Of a DNA stretch of 64,000 nucleotides, positions 58,718 through 64,000 are shown piece after piece. Both the position numbers and the translations under genes were made by a program. The first letter of the stretch is position 1, and each line of letters opens with the position of its first letter. The notes under the pieces were generated by a model. The model did not search any database, was not told the origin of the DNA, and worked only from the letters and a program-made list of their open reading frames with translations. The stretch comes from Brevipalpus yothersi (Eukaryota; Arthropoda; Arachnida; Trombidiformes; Tenuipalpidae). Where the stretch lies: assembly GCA_003956705.1 (NCBI GenBank), contig QZCP01000111.1, positions 1 through 64,000 of the forward strand. The letters are read 5' to 3'.

Positions 58718-60594
58718 TCATTTAAATTGTGCAATTGAATGATAGAATAATTCACAATCAAGGCACATTTTGAGAGCAAGAAAAGATTTTCCATCATCTA
58801 ATGAGTGGACACTTGTTCTTCTCAACCATGACCATGATGAGGACCATTTATCAGCCAAACTTTGTCTACTATCAGTGGAAACTCTTGACTCTGTTCTTGA
58901 TCTTTCCTCATCTTCTTCACCAACCGAATTGGAAACACTTGAACTTTCAAAATCTTCATGTCCAAGCTCATCGTCAGTCTCCATAGATGATGATGTAGTG
59001 TTTGATTCCATTCGATTAGCCTTGCGATCATTATCACTTGGCGTACTTCGATTGCTACTACTACTTCCACCATTACTATTATCACCACCACCCACATAAT
59101 CACAGCGGCTTGTGCCACTTGTGGGTGTAGATATTGATCTGCTCAAAGCTGGTGATGGCTGACTTCGATTGAATATTGGACTATCCATAGTTCGATTTGG
59201 CACTAACAATTTGATTGGTATTCGATTATATTGTTGATTCGAGATTCGCACATTGGTTGAACATCGTGAACACACAGGCCGCTCACATAGTCTACAATTG
59301 ATCGGCCACGGACCGAACAAGCGGAACTTGGTTTTCAAGCATGCTGAACACAATTTACCACGTCGAATATCCTCTTTAACACACCGGGCAAATCCAATTG
59401 AATCTAATTCCGCTCTGGCAAGAGCCTTGCGAATGTGTCTCAACTCACGGAACGATAAACTTAGATCGTAGTTATAGTTAACTTCGATAGCCTCCAGAAC
59501 AAGCGGTTCCATGCTCGGCTTACCATGAGTTGAAGGCTTCACATCTATCGAAAATGGACCAGAATCGTCGGTCATGATTTCGTCTCTATCATCATCATCA
59601 TCATCGGGATTCATACCATGGTGATGTTTTCGAAAAGGATCAGAATTTTTGGATAATGTTCTTGGTGAATCTGTTGTCCCTGATCTATGATGATGATGAT
59701 ATTTTGTATCACTGTAAACGAATTGAGGTGTAGCATTTTTTGTTAAATTTTGTTGCTGTTGTTGTTGTTTGTGATTTCGTTCTGATTTGATTGTTTGCTT
59801 GTTAGACTTTGGACAATAATAATAATTTTTAGATCCTCTATTTCGGTTGCTTGGTGATGTGTGATAATTAAGTGAATAAAAATGGTGTTCATCCTCATGA
59901 CGATTATCTGGACCACATTTATCATCATTCAATGAAAATCGTCTATGTTGATGATGAATATCATTATTATTATTATTATTACCATTGGATTGATCTTCTC
60001 CTTCCTCTTCATCATTATCCTCACTTTCCGTTGAATCCAATTTGAGATCAATATTGGGCTTGATTAGTTTACGTTTGAGCGTTGAATATGCTGATGAACA
60101 GGACGTTAGACTATCCATCACATTATCATTGATGGAATATTTTTCCATATAATTATGAGCACGTGAATTATGATTATCATATATGAGGTGATGATGATTG
60201 GTGTTAGTAGTAGCCGGATTGATCATCAAATCCATGTTGGTATGATTTTTTATTGATTCATTTTCACTATTCATATCGATAGATGATATACCTGATGATG
60301 AGTGTGGTGCAAGTGATGAATTTGAATCCCTGTGCATATATCCGGGATGATGATCGGTTGATGATGAAAATTGTTCATGAGATGATGAATCGGGTGATGT
60401 TGATGGTGAATTGGATGTGGTCGATGAGGATGATGATGATGATAATGATGATATTGGCATTCGTGAAGAATCTGTGGACATTGTTTGATCATCACTTTGA
60501 GAAGCCGGCAACACATCGTCCACAATATCAGACCGTTCTTCTTCGGGAACAATTGGCAAAGCGAAACTAGTTAAATCTGACATCATTTTTTGGC
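58718..60594 (-). CDS. spir: Spire-like actin nucleator, C-terminal exon (Spir-box and FYVE-type zinc region)
   Basis: Terminal exon, 624 residues to a TGA at 58718; acceptor GAATAG before 60594, phase 1. A long disordered Ser/Asn/His/Gln-rich region (His4-His5, Gln6 and Asp6 runs) precedes the conserved block: LSFRELRHIRKALARAELDS, the zinc-binding cluster C-x2-C ... C-x2-C-x4-C-x2-C (LCSACLKTKFRLFGPWPINC, then RLCERPVCSRC; about 59261-59352) and NRIPIKLLVPNR. Spacing of the cysteines and the RPVCSxC motif match the Spire Spir-box/FYVE region, which binds Rab-bearing membranes. A Ser-rich tail follows. The N-terminal KIND and WH2 domains must be in upstream exons right of the window, as none is seen before 64000. 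An ATG at 60709 opens an alternative hydrophobic N-terminus, judged to be intron read-through. Confidence 0.75.
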
Positions 60595-61450
60595 CTATTC
60601 GACGAGTGATGAGAAGATAAATGATAAAACAAATTATGATCACATCTATTTTGTATACACAACACAAACATGGACACGAACAAGAGATGCCAGTCAGCAT
60701 TGAATCCATCCTCTTAACTAATTCTCTTAGTGAGTTGCTTGTGTGTGTATATGTGTGTGACGCTTGATTATTTCATCGACAAAGCATGTAACAATCTTTC
60801 AGCATCCATAATACATAATGGAGGGAACAATTTAGATAGAACTTGTTCACCCACGATGATTTAACACAAAAATGGTACCATGGTCGAGGCTGATTGAGGA
60901 AAGCAAGGTGAACACATACACACTTGGGATGTTGATGTCGATGGTTGATGATGAAGATGGAAAAGAGAGAGAGAGAGAGTGTGAGAGAAGAAGGAGGTGG
61001 ATAGAGGTGGAAAAGATGAGGATGTTGTAGATAAACAATAATCAATTGAATGTAAATCAATGGCTGAGAAGAAGAAGCAAGAGTGAAAAGCAAATCAAGT
61101 GTGACAATGTTCGGTGTGGAATTGAGAGACGATAAAAAAAATTAAACAACGTAAACATCACTCTCCATCTTTTCTTTGAGCTTTTTTGCTTCTTTATCTC
61201 TCATCACGTAGTACATCGTTCATTTGCTTAGCAGTTTGAGAAAGTTTGCAGTATACAGTTGAAGAGAAGAAGAGAGAGAAGAAAGAAAGAGAGAAAGTTG
61301 AAGAGAGAGCGAAAAGTTTTTCAAGTTTTCAAACTTTCTCTTACTATCTTCTTTCTCTCTCACTCTTTCTCTCCGGCCATCAGTTATCCTTACTCTTATC
61401 AAATGATTAACTAACTAACGAACGATATTCTCTCTCTCTCGGAATTTCAA

Positions 61451-61452
<2 letters not shown>

Positions 61453-61490
<38 letters not shown>
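61453..61490. repeat. (CT)n microsatellite
   Basis: About 19 CT units, followed by further CT-rich sequence to about 61550. Confidence 0.95.
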
Positions 61491-61492
<2 letters not shown>

Positions 61493-61764
61493 ACGCTCAC
61501 TTATCTGCTCTCTCTCTCTCTCTTCCTCTTTCTCTTTCTCCCTTCTTTTTGATGACAAACTCATTTCAAATACTACTCTCTATGTATGCAAGTGTAAGTG
61601 TGTGTAAAATACTTTTGCACTCTCATGTGCCAAGACCTTTGGCATAAAATACAATTGATTCAGCTTAAGATGCAAAGAGAGGCTATTTTCCTCTAACAAT
61701 TTACATAATAGTCCACCCAAAAAAGAAAGCTAAAGCTTTTTTCGGTATTTTTTCCTCTTTCCTG

Positions 61765-61765
<1 letters not shown>

Positions 61766-61805
<40 letters not shown>

Positions 61806-61822
61806 TTCTCTCTTTCTCTCTC
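61766..61822. repeat. (CT)n-rich microsatellite
   Basis: CT repeat with occasional interruptions (TAT, TTT). Confidence 0.9.
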
Positions 61823-62490
61823 GCCCTCTCCATCTTCCACCTATTTTATTCATCATCTTAATTTTCTCTCTGATGAATGATGAGTGTATTTCATATTGAG
61901 AGAGCAAACATTATGATTGTTCTTGCTTCTCTCCTCTCTCTTGAGTCTAGAGGAGAGAGAAAAAAGGTAAAAAAGTATCTCAAGTGAAGATTTCTTTTTT
62001 GGAAGAATCTTCAGGTGTAAGGAAAAATTCAGTGAGAGAGAGAGAAAGATAACTTCGAAGGACATTCGTTTAAGAGGATAAATTTTGAGAGTGTAAAAAC
62101 TTGATTCGATATTTGAACATGTGTGAGAATGTTTAACTGTTTAACTGTTATATACGTATACATATATGTGTGTGTGTAAATTCAGGGTTAACAATCTACC
62201 TTCAAAAAGCGAAACTTTTTCCTTCCTTGTCACTTAGAAGATTATTTCATCCATTTAGATTGGAAACCAAACGAATATATATATTTCCACACATATAGTT
62301 CTACTACCTCTTCGTTTTGAATTTCGAACATCATCTGAGCTTAAGCTATCGAACTACTACCATGTTCAGAGTACAAATATAGACTTATATTTGCCCACTG
62401 ATTGATACATATAAAGTCATGTAAACTTTTCCACTTCTTCTTCTTTTTTTTCCATAAAACTTTTTCATCGAAGTTTGAGAAAGTATTTTC

Positions 62491-62515
62491 TCTCTCTCTC
62501 TCTCTCTCTCTCTCA
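62491..62515. repeat. (CT)n microsatellite
   Basis: Short CT run of about 12 units. Confidence 0.9.
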
Positions 62516-62640
62516 GAAAAAGGTGATTTCCGTTCACTCAAATTCCGATTCTTATCTAGTGATACACATTTTATCTGAATCAAAGTTCAAGTTCATGAAT
62601 GGTTAGACCGATAATTTAACGTTGGCTGATCTTATTGTTG

Positions 62641-62691
62641 TTGCTGGTATGTTGGTGAACATTTTTGGAATGTTCACCAACCGATCAGTAA
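62641..62691. repeat. 51-nt hairpin-forming inverted repeat
   Basis: A perfect 12-bp stem (TTGGTGAACATT at 62652-62663; AATGTTCACCAA at 62669-62680) closes a 5-nt loop. It continues with a G-C pair, a 2x2 internal loop and eight more pairs (two of them G-T) out to 62641/62691. The arm length of about 22 nt is miRNA-like, but the loop is small. Strand of any transcript is unknown. Confidence 0.75.
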
Positions 62692-63452
62692 GCCATTCAA
62701 TGGCCATAAACAGCAACATGTGTGAGTGTGTGTATGTGCATACATTAAGAGGTCATTATAATTTATTCAAATCGCCATTCAATCGATTAATCGGCCAGCC
62801 TACACACACAATCATGCAAGCCATTTTTTAACATTCCAAAGAGAGTGGAAAAAATATAAAGAACTTTCTTCTTCAACCTCTTCTTCCTTATACTTACTCA
62901 TACGTTTACATACCTATACTTGTTGAAGCAAAAATTTCAATCCATGGTCAAGCAGCTTGCCAACATGATTCACTTCAGTGATCCATGATAATAATAATAA
63001 TAGTTATAGTTATAACAGTAATGTGTGTGTGAGAAAGCTGTATTGTTGCTCCTAAACAAACATGTGATCATCATCCTATTGAACATTCCATTGATTATGA
63101 CCTTTTTTCCCGCTCAATTTCACACGTAATTCAATCATTTTAGCGTACTAAACAACACCATCTGAATTGTATGGATGAATTGTTGAATTAAACATTTGCA
63201 GATCCCTTGTTCCAGCAAGATTGATGCTTCATTTAAACATCAACATCTCTGTACCTGTGAGAGAGGTAGATTAATCATAAGAATCAATTTGGAAGAAAAC
63301 AATTTACATTGGTTGAGGATTTTCTTTCCAATAGTTTCCAATTTTTCAAGGTGAAAAATTCTGAAAGTTAGAAAAAAAATCATGTATTCAATTGTTAAAA
63401 GAGAAAGATGAATGGGCTTATGTGTGTGTGTATTTGAGTGAATCGAATTTAC

Positions 63453-63575
63453 ATTCCACTTCTCATCAATGATCCAATCATCACAATCCATTGGCTTTAT
63501 CCTTGTCCATTCAAATTCAATTGGAGCTTGACCATATTGAGAAAGATGGTTGAAAAAACTTCGCCAAAAAAATCT
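63453..63575 (-). CDS. Possible orphan coding exon
   Basis: A 41-codon open stretch, RFFWRSFFNHLSQYGQAPIE, FEWTRIKPMDCDDWIIDEKW, N, with protein-like composition (many Trp, Phe, Asp). It ends before a GTAAAT donor and could continue at 63254 (after CTCTCTCACAG) as V-Q-R-C-stop. The 5' border is unclear: only a weak CTGAG acceptor precedes it, while the better acceptor at about 63610 leads into another frame. I do not recognise the family. Confidence 0.3.
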
Positions 63576-64000
63576 TCTCAGAATTCATTGCAAGAGATTT
63601 ACTTGACCCTGTAAGTGATTGAAGAAGCATTGAAAAATGTGTATATATATTAGTCAACCGAATAGCCAGAAGCAAGGATCCATGGACCATGGTACAGTTC
63701 AGTAAACTTAAAATTTTTTGACCACATTTTCCCCAATTCAATCCAATAAATCTTACAAATAGAATCAGGTATATATGTATAGACCATTGAACCACATGGA
63801 CTTGATTTTTTTTCTCCCATTTCTCTTCTTCCAACATTCTCATCTAATTCTGATTTCCTCTGAGATTTAGCTTGAAAAATATCTCTCTACTCCAAAATCC
63901 TGGTCACCTAAGCCGTTCACTATCTACTGGCCACCAAACCTATTTGTTATACAAAGCGCAGTTAAATCAACTTGTATTCAACTCACCACACACAGATCCA
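63576..64000. other. Right edge of window, no supported gene
   Basis: No convincing exon. Splice-like signals occur on the minus strand (for example GTGAGT near 63982), so a gene may enter from the right. Confidence 0.4.

Larger units (their letters stand above)
60595..63239. other. Intron or intergenic region upstream of the Spire-like exon
   Basis: No supported coding exon. Rich in (CT)n/(GA)n (61453-61490, about 61766-61798, 62491-62515) and pyrimidine-rich tracts. A hairpin lies at 62641-62691. If the Spire-like gene continues to the right, this is part of an intron of more than 3 kb. Confidence 0.55.

Noticed and set aside
60595..60709. Hydrophobic N-terminal extension of the Spire-like frame (ATG at 60709)
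   Set aside because: A good acceptor at 60598-60595 and the lack of such a segment in Spire proteins make intron read-through more likely, though a short isoform cannot be excluded.
1..64000. tRNA, rRNA, CRISPR arrays, transposase or reverse-transcriptase genes
   Set aside because: Looked for tRNA B-box-like motifs, direct-repeat arrays and mobile-element protein motifs by eye; none was convincing.

Overview
The window is animal nuclear DNA: AT-rich, full of (GA)n/(CT)n microsatellites, with spliced genes that follow the GT-AG rule and mostly phase-1 introns in the cell-adhesion gene. The gene set (a pyrokinin/CAPA-type neuropeptide receptor, an arthropod-style Dscam, Spire, Caprin, SCYL2, EXOC1, LYRM1) points to an arthropod. 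The compact genes, His/Asn-rich coding repeats and a small secreted helical protein make a mite, probably an astigmatid (Sarcoptes/Dermatophagoides-type) one, the best guess. The species call is inference; the gene identities rest on motifs read from the translations.

Layout from left to right. 1-2400: the 5' part of a neuropeptide GPCR on the minus strand, whose remaining exons lie off the left edge. 2401-5544: intergenic DNA with a diverged duplication and a 26-bp perfect palindrome. 5545-8471: a complete three-exon SCYL2 pseudokinase gene (minus). 9958-46148: one large Dscam-type gene (minus), reconstructed here as 20 coding exons with every splice phase matching (5151 nt, 1716 codons plus stop). 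It encodes a signal peptide, five Ig domains matching Dscam Ig5-Ig9, FN1-FN4, Ig10, FN5-FN6, one membrane segment and a cytoplasmic tail of about 430 residues. Its 11.3-kb intron holds an assembly gap of 565 N inside a GA repeat. 48165-50575: EXOC1/Sec3 (minus, two exons), head to head with Caprin (plus, six exons, 51027-54574). 55437-55745: LYRM1 (plus). 57840-58247: a small secreted helical protein (plus). 58718-60594: a terminal exon of a Spire-like gene carrying the Spir-box/FYVE-type zinc region (minus). 60595-64000: mostly repeats, a near-perfect hairpin and a possible orphan exon.

The genes do not form one pathway; this is an ordinary multigene euchromatic region. Several serve membrane traffic (SCYL2 at clathrin/endosomes, EXOC1 in exocyst tethering, Spire in actin nucleation on vesicles), and Dscam and the GPCR serve the nervous system. 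The two most notable observations are (1) a Dscam that appears to lack Ig1-Ig4, with a signal-peptide exon joining in phase directly to Ig5, and (2) an EXOC1 that begins just before its coiled-coil region, without the N-terminal PH-type lipid-binding domain, in a gene with no room upstream for it.
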